DNA of 64,000 bases from Bradyrhizobium sp. sBnM-33 (GCF_032917945.1 NZ_CP136624.1:1364001-1428000), one strand, 5' to 3'. Shown: positions 51,976-60,909, counted from the first letter of the stretch. Translations and numbers: made by a program. The notes: generated by a model not told the origin, from the sequence alone.

Positions 51976-52206
51976 ATGACCAGAACCATTCTTGTCAGTC
52001 TTGCCGTCCTCACTCTGTCTGCTTCCGTCGCTATGGCCGCGAAGAATAAGGCTCGCCACGCGGCGAAGCCATCGCCTGCCGCCGCTGCGCCTGCGTCTCC
52101 GGCTGTGGGTGCGTCTCCAGTCTTCTGGACGGGCGGTGTGAGCAGCGCTGACCGAGACCTGTATATCCGAAATCAGCGCGACTCCGGCCTTGGCGACAAG
52201 CGGTAG
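51976..52206 (+). CDS. Small secreted Ala/Pro-rich protein
   Basis: 76 residues; ATG 51976 with GGGAAGAG upstream. Signal peptide TILVSLAVLTLSASVAMAA, then a KNKARHAAKPSPAAAAPA linker and a short tail VFWTGGVSSADRDLYIRNQR. No known domain. Two hairpins follow at 52303 and 52350. Confidence 0.6.
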   Translation: MTRTILVSLAVLTLSASVAMAAKNKARHAAKPSPAAAAPASPAVGASPVFWTGGVSSADRDLYIRNQRDSGLGDKR

Positions 52207-52302
52207 GGTCTCAGGCCAGCCGATCAGCGCCAGCTCAGGCGGCGCGCTCCGGCCTGCTGGTCTAGCGCCTGCGTCGGATCGTAGGCCATTACCGCGTGCG
52301 GA

Positions 52303-52325
52303 AAATCCCCCAAATTGGGGGATTT
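52303..52325 (+). terminator. Hairpin after the small secreted gene
   Basis: AAATCCCCCAA and TTGGGGGATTT form an 11-bp palindrome with a one-base centre, followed by CTTCG. It is about 100 bases after the gene stop and, being near symmetric, could serve both strands. Confidence 0.7.
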
Positions 52326-52349
52326 CTTCGCGCTGGCCGGTGACGCAAA

Positions 52350-52375
52350 ACGGGCCGCCCCGAAGGACGGCCCGT
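52350..52375 (+). terminator. Second hairpin, GC-rich
   Basis: ACGGGCCG and CGGCCCGT enclose CCC-CGAA-GGA, giving a stem of about 10 bp with one mismatch, followed by CTCCTGG. Terminator-like, but no U tract. Confidence 0.55.
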
Positions 52376-52640
52376 CTCCTGGCCCATCGCGACAAATCTG
52401 ACCCGTCCCGATGAGGTCCGCTTTCAGGGGCGGAGCCGACTAGATTTGCTCGTCGCAAGTATTACCGCTCGTGACCCAAAGCGCCGCCTGAAGAGCGGCT
52501 GCTTCGTGTAGCGATACGGGTTTGCATCCCTACTCGCGATGCTTTGACTCAGATCAAAGCAGCCGGAGCCAAATCGAAACCTTGATAACGTTCGTGTTGC
52601 GCGGTCTCTAGAGTGTGGGTTGGACGTAGTGGAGGCTCAA

Positions 52641-52913
52641 ATGCGCGCACTGATCGGGACAATCCTCGTGATGGGAATGATGGCGGCCACCTCCGCAGTA
52701 CAGGCTCAGACCTACGATCCGCGTTATCCCGTTTGCGTGCAGGTCGCGACCATAGACGGCACTTCCATTGGGTGTGGCTATGGTACTTTGGCTCAGTGTC
52801 AGGCGTCGGCATCGGGTCGTGGAGCCCAGTGCTTTGCCAACCCGTATTATGCGCACGCAAACAAGAAGGCGTCGCGGCGTGCCAATCAGCGACACCAAAG
52901 CTTGAATTGGTGA
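52641..52913 (+). CDS. DUF3551 family secreted protein
   Basis: 90 residues from MRALIGTIL, with signal peptide ending SAVQAQ. The mature part TYDPRYPVCVQVATIDGTSIGCG, LAQCQASASGRGAQCFANPYYA has the Cys pattern of DUF3551, a small-protein family abundant in Bradyrhizobium with no assigned function. The earlier ATG at 52620 only adds residues before the signal. Confidence 0.8.
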   Translation: MRALIGTILVMGMMAATSAVQAQTYDPRYPVCVQVATIDGTSIGCGYGTLAQCQASASGRGAQCFANPYYAHANKKASRRANQRHQSLNW

Positions 52914-53148
52914 GGCACGTCTGCTGTTGGCACGAAACTAACATCGACCCCGCCTGCGGTGACGTCCGTCCTTGGGGATAGAGCCGACTTAGTTTAGGCA
53001 GCAGCGCACGTCGTCTTTTGACCGAGAGTTGACATTGGCCCTAACCAAGAAGCGCATGGAATTGCATCATGCTTGGCCCTGACCCTCATCGACGTGAGAT
53101 TAATCTCTCCATCACTTTCAGAGCTTTTCAGCGGTCGCAGGAGCAACC
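52914..53148. other. Spacer with weak repeat debris
   Basis: About 235 bases. Around 52970-53040 GTCCTTGGGGATAGAGCCGAC and TTTTGACCGAGAGTTGACATTGGCC resemble pieces of the GGCAC repeat family in a degenerate state. No gene. The ribosome site of the next gene (AGGAG, 53139-53143) lies at the end. Confidence 0.35.
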
Positions 53149-54183
53149 TTGAACATTGTTATGACGTTTCAGTTGTTCGTGGCGATCATCATCTCGCTGT
53201 TCGTATCATACAACGTTTTTCATTACGTACTTTTTCTCTTGGTGACTCAACCGAAGGACGCGAGCAAGATCGGGCACGATTTGAATCAATTCGAGCGGCG
53301 CCAACTGACCGAGTGGACACCGCAGCCGATCGACTTTCTTAAGCACGACGACGAGAAGCGTACATATGATGACGTGTTCGGGACGTATCGCGACGAGCAA
53401 GCGAACTACAGCACATGCGTATTTCCCCGCGTCGCATTTTCGCGTCTCTACGAAGCCGAACGCGTTCTTCTGAAGCTGAAGGACGGGATGCGGCTGTTGG
53501 ATCTCGGGTGTGGATCTGGCGCGGCGGCCTACTACCTCGCCAGCCAGCGAGATATCGAAGTTGTGTGCGTCACCAACTCATCCGTGCAAGCGGACATCTG
53601 CCGGCGGAAATTTGCAAAACTGGGTGGGCGTGGGCAGGTGATCGTTACCGACTTCGACAGCCTCGATCTGCCGAGTGAAAGTTTTGAGGCCATCTATGCG
53701 CTCGAATCGATCGGCTATACTAAAAACCTGGACGCTTGGCTGGCGCGCTGTTGGCTGATGCTCAAGCCGGGGGGAAGCCTGTTGATCCGCTCACCGGGGT
53801 CGTTGGATCATTGTCGGCGTGAAGAGGATTACCTGAGCGTCACCGCCTTCTTCGACAACTGGCGCTACAATTTTGTCGGCGCCAACCTTCTCGTCTACAA
53901 GATGCGCCGATTAGGCTTCAACCCGATCCGTTATCGGCGGCTGCCATTCTGGGCGTGGGGCCTCACGTGGAATTTCATTCAACACCTGGTGTTGTGGAAG
54001 TATCGGCTAAAGATGCGCACATTCGTGGAATTGGAACGGATCATTTGGCGCACTTCAAAGGCATTTGTCTTCGGCAACCCGTACAACACTGTGTTGGCTA
54101 CCAAGCCCGAGGCAGCATCTTGCTCCCTGCAGACTCGTGCATCCTCAGAAGCACTAGGTAGCGTTGCCGAGACTGATCTCTAA
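53149..54183 (+). CDS. Membrane-anchored SAM methyltransferase (cyclopropane synthase-like)
   Basis: 344 residues. TTG 53149 is chosen because CAGGAG lies 5 bases upstream; the ATG at 53161 would be 17 away. One N-terminal membrane helix (LFVAIIISLFVSYNVFHYVLFLLV). The class I SAM domain has RLLDLGCGSGAAAYYLA, VIVTDFDSLDLP, and EAIYALESIGYTK, where YALESIGY resembles the E-x-x-x-H region of cyclopropane-fatty-acid synthases and sterol methyltransferases. MLKPGGSLLIRSPGS follows. It probably methylates a membrane lipid or isoprenoid. It stands alone. Confidence 0.85.
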   Translation: MNIVMTFQLFVAIIISLFVSYNVFHYVLFLLVTQPKDASKIGHDLNQFERRQLTEWTPQPIDFLKHDDEKRTYDDVFGTYRDEQANYSTCVFPRVAFSRLYEAERVLLKLKDGMRLLDLGCGSGAAAYYLASQRDIEVVCVTNSSVQADICRRKFAKLGGRGQVIVTDFDSLDLPSESFEAIYALESIGYTKNLDAWLARCWLMLKPGGSLLIRSPGSLDHCRREEDYLSVTAFFDNWRYNFVGANLLVYKMRRLGFNPIRYRRLPFWAWGLTWNFIQHLVLWKYRLKMRTFVELERIIWRTSKAFVFGNPYNTVLATKPEAASCSLQTRASSEALGSVAETDL

Positions 54184-54234
54184 TCCGGGTGCTTTTGACC
54201 CAAATGATCTCCGACGTTGTGGGGTGATCGAATG

Positions 54235-54345
54235 AGGCGACGACATGCGGAAGTATCTTGGCAATGTCCGTTGTTGGGTGACCAGCGGAAAACGTTTGTT
54301 CTCGTCGAGCGTTTCCGGTGTTGACCCAAAGCTGCCATTGACTGA
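54235..54345 (+). repeat. GGCAC repeat family, degenerate copy R8
   Basis: GACATGCGGAAGTATCTTGG, AATGTCCGTTGTTGG, GACCAGCGGAAAACG and GTTGACCCAAAGCTGCC occur in the order of the family, but the first GGCAC part is missing. It fills most of the gap between the methyltransferase and the next small gene. Confidence 0.5.
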
Positions 54346-54496
54346 CCTCGGGTGCGAGGCCCCATTCAGTGAGGCGGTTTGATTCGATACCATGGTCGTC
54401 CCCGACAGAGGCTGAACATGAGACGGCGCGAGGGTTGAGTCCCGGAACGCCGCGTCATAGAGATCGATTGTCTCGCCCAACCGAAGGGAGAACTCC

Positions 54497-54790
54497 ATGA
54501 AGGCCATCGCACTGGGCGCATTCGGTGCCGCGCTGCTCGCGTCCGCCGCTTCCGCCGCGCCCCTCAACGCGACGACGATCGGCTCCGCCGAAGTCTCCAA
54601 CGCCGATCAGGTCGGTCTGGTCTGCAACGAGTATTATGGACGCTGCTGGCGGACCCCAGGACCGCGCTATGTCCTGCACTATTACTACGACCCCAGCTAC
54701 TTCCCCGGCCGGGGCTACAACTACTACGCTGGCCCCGGCTACTACGATCGCCGCTACGGCGGACCAAGGTTCATCATTCGCGGCTGGTAG
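54497..54790 (+). CDS. Small secreted Tyr/Gly-rich protein
   Basis: 97 residues; ATG 54497 follows GAAGGGAG. Signal peptide MKAIALGAFGAALLASAASA. The mature part is rich in Tyr, Gly, Pro and Arg (GPRYVLHYYYDPSYFPG, YYDRRYGGPR) with one Cys pair (LVCNEYYGRCW). Such proteins are common in Bradyrhizobium; no function is known. Confidence 0.65.
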   Translation: MKAIALGAFGAALLASAASAAPLNATTIGSAEVSNADQVGLVCNEYYGRCWRTPGPRYVLHYYYDPSYFPGRGYNYYAGPGYYDRRYGGPRFIIRGW

Positions 54791-54882
54791 CCTGCTCGGC
54801 CTCCCGGTGCCGCCGTCCCTGCTCGCCCCGCCGACGAGGTGATCGAATGAAGGCTGATTGTTGCAGTGCATGAGTCAGTTTC

Positions 54883-54980
54883 TGGCACCTCTGAGACATG
54901 CCCGCCTATCCAGAGAATGTCCGTTCACCGGGTAGACCGGAAGTCGCCCTGGTCCGGCCAAACCGACGCGAACGAATGAT
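54883..54980 (+). repeat. ~100-bp GGCAC repeat, R9, abutting IS1111
   Basis: TGGCACCTCTGAGACATGCC, GAATGTCCGTTCACC, GACCGGAAGTCGCC and GACGCGAACGAATGA match R4 closely. The IS1111-type element starts two bases after it, so the element was probably inserted in the right part of this repeat. Confidence 0.75.
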
Positions 54981-54982
54981 GC

Positions 54983-56335
54983 TGTGGACGGCGCCCACTC
55001 TGCGGCATCGAAGTGCCATAGGGTGGTTGCGTTGAAGCAAACCACTTTGAGGAGAGCCGTCCATGGGCGAGGTTAGCACGATCGGTCTCGATATTGCGAA
55101 GTCAGTCTTCCAGGTTCACGGCGCAGATGTTGATGGCGCGGTTGTGATCCGCAAACGTGTGAGCCGCGCCAAGGTGCTGGAGTTCTTCTCGACTTTGCCG
55201 GCTTGCGTTGTTGGCATTGAAGCTTGCCCAAGTGCCCATTATTGGAGCCGTGAGCTCCGGGCGCTCGGCCATACGGTGCGGCTGATGCCCCCCAGTTATG
55301 TGAAGGCCTATCTCAAGCGCAGTAAGAACGACGCTAATGATGCTGCGGCGATCTGCGAGGCAGTGACACGTCCGTCGATGCGTTTTGTACCGACCAAAAG
55401 CGAGCAGCAACAATCAGGCCTGATGCTGCATCGCAGCCGACAGCTACTGGTCCGTCAACGAACGATGCTGTCGAACGCGATCCGTGGTCACCTGGCCGAG
55501 CTCGGCATTATCTCGGCAAAGGGGCGCAACGGCACAGCCGAGCTGTTCAAGATCATTGCTGACGAGAAGGATGGTCGGATACCCGCGGCCGCACGGTTCA
55601 GCCTCGATGTTCTTGCCGGCCAACACGCCGCGATCACAGCAGAGATCGGAGCTATCGAGAAGCGCATCCATGCCTGGCATCGTTCGAGCGAAGAAAGTCG
55701 CCGGCTCGAGCAGATCCCAGGCGTTGGTCCCATCGTCGCCACCGCCCTGGTCTCAGAAGTCGGTGACTGGAAAGAGTTCTCGTCCGGACGAAGCCTGGCG
55801 GCCTGGATCGGGCTTGTTCCCAAGCAGCATTCGACCGGCGGCAAGGAACGTCTGGGCAGAATTTCAAAGCAGGGAAATCGGTATTTGCGATGGCTGCTCG
55901 TCACGGGCGCCATGGCCGTTATCCGATATGCGCGGCAGCATGGCACGCGGCGCCTCTGGCTGGCGCATATTATGGAGCGCCGGCCGATCAAGGTCGCCGC
56001 CGTGGCGCTTGCCAATAAGATCGCGCGCATGGCCTGGGCCATGATGGTACGCGGAGAGCAGTTCAAAGAGCCAAGATTGCTGCCAGCAGCATAGACAACA
56101 GGAGTTTCAACGATTGGCGAGGGCATGACGACGTAATGCAGATACGGTTGTTCCGGGGATTGGGAGAGCCCGTTTGGGTCAACGCACTTTCAAGTGCATG
56201 CGAACGATTGGGACCCGATCCGCGCAGAGCATTAGGGCCAGCGGCCACACCTGCCGCATTAAAAGGCCGGACACGTGACCGCACCCGACCAATGCTGCAA
56301 AACGTCAGAAAGTTCTTGCCAGGGCGCCGTCCACA
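54983..56335 (+). mobile_element. IS1111-type (IS110 family) element, intact
   Basis: Inverted repeats TGTGGACGGCGCCC at 54983-54996 and GGGCGCCGTCCACA at 56322-56335 bracket the transposase gene; 14 of 14 bases match. There are about 65 bases before the gene and about 230 non-coding bases after it; in IS1111-type elements the long 3' side is where the guide RNA would be encoded. The element is about 1.35 kb. Confidence 0.85.
55063..56094 (+). CDS. IS1111-type transposase
   Basis: 343 residues from ATG 55063 with GAGGAGAG upstream. Complete DEDD site: D in IGLDIAKS, E in VGIEACPS, the Asp pair in SKNDANDAAAI. The C-terminal domain has QIPGVGPIVATALV, WIGLVPKQHSTGGKERLG and RISKQGNRYLRWLL. 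It differs clearly from the IS110 copies at 41.2/50.2 kb and is closer to the relic at 45.1 kb. Confidence 0.93.
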   Translation: MGEVSTIGLDIAKSVFQVHGADVDGAVVIRKRVSRAKVLEFFSTLPACVVGIEACPSAHYWSRELRALGHTVRLMPPSYVKAYLKRSKNDANDAAAICEAVTRPSMRFVPTKSEQQQSGLMLHRSRQLLVRQRTMLSNAIRGHLAELGIISAKGRNGTAELFKIIADEKDGRIPAAARFSLDVLAGQHAAITAEIGAIEKRIHAWHRSSEESRRLEQIPGVGPIVATALVSEVGDWKEFSSGRSLAAWIGLVPKQHSTGGKERLGRISKQGNRYLRWLLVTGAMAVIRYARQHGTRRLWLAHIMERRPIKVAAVALANKIARMAWAMMVRGEQFKEPRLLPAA

Positions 56336-56487
56336 CGTGCTGACGACGAGCGTCAGCCGACTGTGAGCCTAGCTGCCCGATAAGGTATCATCGCAGACCC
56401 TTTATCGGAGGGCGCGAAGTCTTCTAGTCGGTGGATCGACACTCACACAAACTGTGGGTTCCACTAAGCAAATAAAGGATTCTCATC
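56336..56487. other. Short spacer after IS1111
   Basis: About 150 bases up to the next start. GCTGACGACGAGCGTCAGC at 56338-56356 is a small hairpin next to the IS end. No gene or clear promoter was assigned; the ribosome site of the next gene is weak (AAAGGA, about 56475-56480). Confidence 0.3.
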
Positions 56488-57189
56488 ATGCGTAAGTTTC
56501 CATTGGTTCCGTTGATCATCGCAGGCTGGATCGTTGTACTGATGCTCGGAGCGCCCCTGCGCGCCGAGACATGGACCACGGAGTTTCCGATCGACAAGCA
56601 AGACTTGGCCTCCACTGGTCGCAACCCTTACTTCATCTTGGAACCAGGCCACTACTTAGTCCTCAGAGGGGGCGACGTAGAGTTGACCATCACCGTCTTG
56701 ACCGAGACCAAAATGGTGGATGGGGTGCAGACGCGCGTGGTCGAGGAGCGAGAAACCAAGGCCGGCAAGCTGTTCGAGATTTCGAGGAACTACTTCGCGA
56801 TCAGCAAGCGGACCAACGACGTGTTCTACTTCGGAGAAGACGTGGACATTTACGAAGGTGGCAAGGTCGTAAGCCACTCTGGGGCGTGGCTGTCGGGCGT
56901 CAACGGGGCGAGATTCGGCCTCTTTATCCCGGGCCAGCCATCGGTGAATGCGAGATACTACCAGGAGGTGGCCCCTGGAGTGGCTATGGATCGAGTCGAG
57001 ATCATCAGCCTGACCGACACGGTCAGAACGCCGGCGGGGGAGTTCAAGAACTGTTTGAAGGTCAAGGAGACAACTCCCTTGGAGGCCGGCGTCACGGACT
57101 ACAAATACTACGCCCCTGGCATCGGGATGGTGCAGGACGGCGCGCTGAAACTCGTTAAGTCTGGAACAGCTCAAGAGTCCCACAGATAG
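56488..57189 (+). CDS. Secreted protein of unknown function
   Basis: 233 residues with a signal peptide MRKFPLVPLIIAGWIVVLMLGAPLRA. The mature part is beta-rich: TWTTEFPIDKQDLASTG, YFILEPGHYLVLRGG, VEERETKAGKLFEISRNYFAI, RVEIISLTDTVRTPAGEFKNCLKVKET and KYYAPGIGMVQDG. The last two motifs recur in lipoprotein-like bacterial proteins I cannot name. A single Cys (NCLK) excludes a disulfide. It is isolated between an IS and small genes; its somewhat lower GC suggests transfer. Confidence 0.65.
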   Translation: MRKFPLVPLIIAGWIVVLMLGAPLRAETWTTEFPIDKQDLASTGRNPYFILEPGHYLVLRGGDVELTITVLTETKMVDGVQTRVVEERETKAGKLFEISRNYFAISKRTNDVFYFGEDVDIYEGGKVVSHSGAWLSGVNGARFGLFIPGQPSVNARYYQEVAPGVAMDRVEIISLTDTVRTPAGEFKNCLKVKETTPLEAGVTDYKYYAPGIGMVQDGALKLVKSGTAQESHR

Positions 57190-57251
57190 GACGTGTTGGC
57201 ACTCGGCGTCTAATATCCCCGGCGAAGCCATCATCGATGGTGAAGTGGTCA

Positions 57252-57461
57252 TCACTTTATCAAATACGAGACAAACGCCGCGTACGCCCCCAGCATGAAC
57301 AGGGCATCTGTCTCATCTACCTTCGCCGTGCTGTCATCTAATAGCGCGTGCCGTATTCCCTGCAGAACGATGCTTGCTTGGCAGTAAGCTTGATCATGTA
57401 GTCTCCATATTAAGTATCTGCATCTTTGCTGCCGCCGGGGCGATGGAACAAATCGGAACAA
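57252..57461 (-). CDS. Possible small protein
   Basis: A 69-codon frame; only the last ~45 residues look protein-like (LQGIRHALLDDSTAKVDETDALFMLGAYAAFVSYLIK). The start is unclear and there is no convincing ribosome site. Low confidence; it could be a remnant. Confidence 0.25.
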   Translation of the reverse strand: MFRFVPSPRRQQRCRYLIWRLHDQAYCQASIVLQGIRHALLDDSTAKVDETDALFMLGAYAAFVSYLIK

Positions 57462-57512
57462 GTGTCGTTCTTCTTAACCTGCTTGCATCGTGGGTAAACT
57501 GGGAGGACGAAC

Positions 57513-57782
57513 ATGTTGCTTCGAGGTACCCTCATAGTTCTTGCCGCAATGCTCGTGCACACGGCGCCATCCGTTGCAGACAGCGGTTCTTTGATTCATC
57601 AAGCTCAATTCCGTGGCCCGGGCAGTGGCCAGTGTCCGCACGGTTACGATTTCAATGATAAAGATGGACGCTGCTATCCGCACGGAGCTGGGCGGGATTA
57701 TCGTGGTGAGGGACGTATGTATCGTGGCGGCCAATACCCTGTGCGGTCATGGCGCCATCCCGGCAATATAGAGCAGCCCTGA
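57513..57782 (+). CDS. Small secreted protein
   Basis: 89 residues; ATG 57513 follows GGGAGGA. Signal peptide LLRGTLIVLAAMLVHTAPSVAD, then a Gly/Arg/Tyr-rich mature part with CPHGYDFNDKDGRCYPHGAG, where two Cys could pair. Similar short proteins occur in rhizobia; function unknown. Confidence 0.6.
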   Translation: MLLRGTLIVLAAMLVHTAPSVADSGSLIHQAQFRGPGSGQCPHGYDFNDKDGRCYPHGAGRDYRGEGRMYRGGQYPVRSWRHPGNIEQP

Positions 57783-58289
57783 TCAATAAGGGCATCAAGC
57801 CGAAGATCGCGCGGACCGTTCACAGCCCCGCCGGCAATGGTATCAATGGCCGGCGTGCTGTCGTCGCAAAGCTTCAGCATTCAGCGACCGACCACTTGCG
57901 AACGCAAGACAGTGTTGATGTAGCTCCGCGCATCATCCTTGGACTTCAAGTCCTTCCGAATTACGCGACCCGTCGATTGTTTAGAATGGCCCAGCCATCC
58001 TGCAGGCCGAGATGCCTGGTCTCGAACTGGGTGTCGTCGCGGCGGTGCAAATTGCCAACGGTACCTCAAAACAAAGGCCCGGAGTGCCTTGGAGCCCGGG
58101 GTCCTCACAACCTCAATAGCCAATGGGGTGGCAGGATATCGAGCGCACCGGCAATGTCACGGCCGCGTTCAGCGGCAGTGTTGCCGGTACTCCGTTGCGC
58201 GCATCACTCGTCGCCTCACACAACCGCGCGAGCGGCTTAGTCCTCTGGCCCCTGCCAGACAATCGTCAAGGTGCTGAATACGTCGGCTC
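57783..58289. other. Stretch without a recognisable gene
   Basis: About 500 bases with several overlapping short frames on both strands, none with a signal, family motif or ribosome site. It may be a decayed gene; the minus-strand segment ending YINTVLRSQVVGR (about 57881-57930) is the most protein-like part. The region ends at GGCAC repeat R10. Confidence 0.35.
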
Positions 58290-58398
58290 TTGGCACTTTT
58301 CGGACGTCACAACCGGACGCAGGAATGTCTGTTGTTGAGAGAAGAACGGAAGTCGCGATTGCATCGCCTGACTTCCGAGTCTGACCCGATTCGGACGT
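58290..58398 (+). repeat. ~100-bp GGCAC repeat, R10
   Basis: TTGGCACTTTTCGGACGTCA, GGAATGTCTGTTGTTGAGA, GACTTCCGAGTCTGACCC and TTCGGACGTGG in family order. It stands just upstream of the cyclase gene that starts about 70 bases later. Confidence 0.75.
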
Positions 58399-58470
58399 GG
58401 GCATAGCCGGACATCGGCCCACAATTGTGCTATATGAACGTTCAATTTCCCCGAGCCCCGGGGGTGCATC

Positions 58471-60183
58471 TTGAGCAGAGAGCACGTAGAGCGGCGACTG
58501 GCAGCGATTCTGGCGGCGGATGTTGCGGGCTCTTGCCGCTTGATAGGGATCGACGAAGAAGGCGCGGGCGCAACTGAAAGCTCTGAGAAAGACGCTTTTT
58601 GATCCCAAAATCAGCGATCATCGCGGGCGCATCGTCAAGAACACCGGGGACGGCGCTCTCGTTGAGTTCGGGAGCGTCGTAGATGCCCTACGCTGCGCCG
58701 TCGAAATTCAGCGCGGAATGGCCGAACAAAATATCGATGTGCCGCAGGTCAAGCGGATCGAATTTCGCATCGGCATTCATGTCGGTGATATTGTTATCGA
58801 AGAGAACGATATCTTTGGTGACGGGGTCAATATTGCGGTGCGTATCGAAGAGATCGCAGAACCGGGCGGCATTAGCATTTCCGACGATGCTCACCGGCAA
58901 ATTCGTGGCAAGGTAGATATCACCTTTGAGGACACGGGCTCGCAATCTTTGAAGAATATCGCCGAACCGATACGGGTCTGGCGCGTGCGCATTGTCCCAA
59001 TCTCTTCTCCGGCAATGGTAACACACCTGTCAAGCGAGACTGCGCAGCCGCTCCCTTTCCCCGACAAACCCTCCATCGCGGTGCTGCCGTTCCAGAACAT
59101 GAGCGGCGATCCGGAACAGGAATATTTCGCCGACGGCATGGTCGAGGACATTATTACCGGACTGTCGCGGTCCAAATCGCTTTTCGTCATCGCGCGACAC
59201 TCGACCTTTACCTACAAAGGCACGGCCGTCGATATCAAGCAAGTCGGCCATGAACTTGGCGTTCGCTACGTGCTCGAAGGCAGTGTGCGCAAGGCCGGCA
59301 ATCGCGTTCGTATCTCGGGACAGCTCATCGATGCCGCAACAGGAGCGCATCTCTGGGCCGACCGGTTCGACAGCCAGCTCGATGACATTTTCGATCTGCA
59401 GGATCGGGTCACCATGAACGTGATCGGCGCAATCTCCCCTAAGCTTGAACGCGCCGAAATCGATCGAGCAAAGCGTAAACCAACCGAAAACCTTCATGCC
59501 TACGACTATTATCTTCGCGCGCTCGCTTGCGTTTATCGGATCGCCCGTGAAGCGAACATTCAAGCGCTCAAGCTCACCAAAAAGGCCATCCGCCGCGATC
59601 CCGAATTCGCCCTATCATATGCGCTCGGCGCTCGTTGCTATGTACAAAGGAAAGGTTTCGGCTGGAGAATCGATACTGTTGCCCAAGAGATAGCTGAGGC
59701 CCGGCGGCTCGCGAGGCGGGCGCTCGAACTCGATAGAGACGATCCATCGGTACTCGCATGGGCCGGATATGCGCTCGCTTACGTAGTGGGTGAGGTCGAG
59801 GAGGGCGCAGCCCTCGCCTCGCGGGCGATAACTCTAGACCCAAATCTGGCTACCGCACGACATTGGGGCGGTTGGGTCCACCTTTATCTCGGGGACGTAG
59901 ATGCCGCGATCGAGCAATTCGAGGTCGCCTCGCGTTTGAACCCGCTGGATCAACGGATCTTCAACGTTCAGACCGGGCTGGCCTATGCTCATTTTTTCGC
60001 CGGCCGCAATGAGGAGGCCTCAACGTGGGCGACGACTGCTTTACGGCAGCAACCAGATTATCGGCCCGCACAATTTATTCTGGCGGCATGCCATGCGATG
60101 TCTGGACGGATTGAGGAAGCACGAGAGATCTAAGATATCGACAGATTGGCGCAGGCTTTCCGGATCGCGGGGATGCCGGAATG
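58471..60183 (+). pseudogene. Class III cyclase/TolB/TPR protein, frameshifted and with a late stop
   Basis: A TTG at 58471 starts LSREHVERRLAAILAADVAGSC, but the frame stops at 58588. One base too many near 58558-58565 (GGCGCGGGCGCAACTG) would restore LKALRKTLFDPKISDHRGRIVKNTGDG and the rest of the cyclase (FRIGIHVGDIVIEENDIFGDG). The TolB-like and TPR parts are intact to AREI, where TAA (60131-60133) precedes the normal ending LAQAFRIAGMPE and TGA 60183. The part from 58718 can be read as one frame to 60133. A close paralogue of the gene at 42.7 kb. Confidence 0.85.
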
Positions 60184-60189
60184 ACCGTT

Positions 60190-60290
60190 ATTGGCACTTT
60201 TGAGACATGCTCACTGGCCCTGACGACGTCCGTTTACAGGGGAAGACCGGAAGTAGTCGGCCGACGGCCAAAGTGATGCGATTGACCCGT
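60190..60290 (+). repeat. ~100-bp GGCAC repeat, R11
   Basis: TTGGCACTTTTGAGACATGC, GACGTCCGTTTACAGGGG, GACCGGAAGTAGTCGG and GCGATTGACCCG in family order. It begins 7 bases after the cyclase gene's end. Confidence 0.75.
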
Positions 60291-60909
60291 TGCTGATCTC
60301 GTTACGTCTCACGAATTCACTCGGGCAGCCTAGTCGGCACACCGGCCGAATTGTTGGAGAAGATGACGGGACCATGCGGCCATTTGAGCCTATTCCTAGG
60401 GTCCAAGGCCCCTCGACGGGTCATGGCGCAAGATTTCTCATTGGCTTAGCAGCGAGCTGAAAGAGCCGGAGATCGTTCGTTAAGAAAAGCGATCGGATGA
60501 TAAACGACTCGGGCATCGAGGCGCGCTGAAGCAGCGGTATCCTTGTTGGTACAAAATTCCGGTAGAACACGCTGACTTGCATGAAGGCGACTCGAACTCA
60601 CTTCCTCTCCCACCAGAACGACAAGCCTCGAAGTTTGTATCGTAGTTTACGGTGGATTTTCCGACGGAGATGCGTTCTTTGGGGAGAACGCGGCCTCCCC
60701 ACAACGAATATCTTGGAACATGACCCCGAATGTCGGCTTTGAACTGATACACCTCCCAAGCTCGGAGCATCTGTGCGTCTGGTTCGAGCAAGTCCAACTC
60801 ATCTCCCACCTTTCGATGGGCTCCAGGTTGAATGTGCTGCCGCTTCATCGTCCTCCGACAAACCCCACCACCTGCCGCACCCATGGTGTCACTCTGACCG
60901 GCCTTGCAC
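60291..60909. other. Gap before the kinase gene
   Basis: About 620 bases. Frames on both strands are short and show neither family motifs nor ribosome sites. No tRNA, hairpin with T tract or repeat was found, apart from R11 at the left edge. It probably separates the accessory zone from the conserved block to the right. Confidence 0.4.

Noticed and set aside
57749..58240. Overlapping frames after the small secreted gene
   Set aside because: Several frames overlap on both strands with no protein-like pattern over more than about 40 residues.
60480..60884. Minus-strand frame in the gap before the kinase
   Set aside because: No motif, signal or ribosome site, and biased composition; treated as non-coding.
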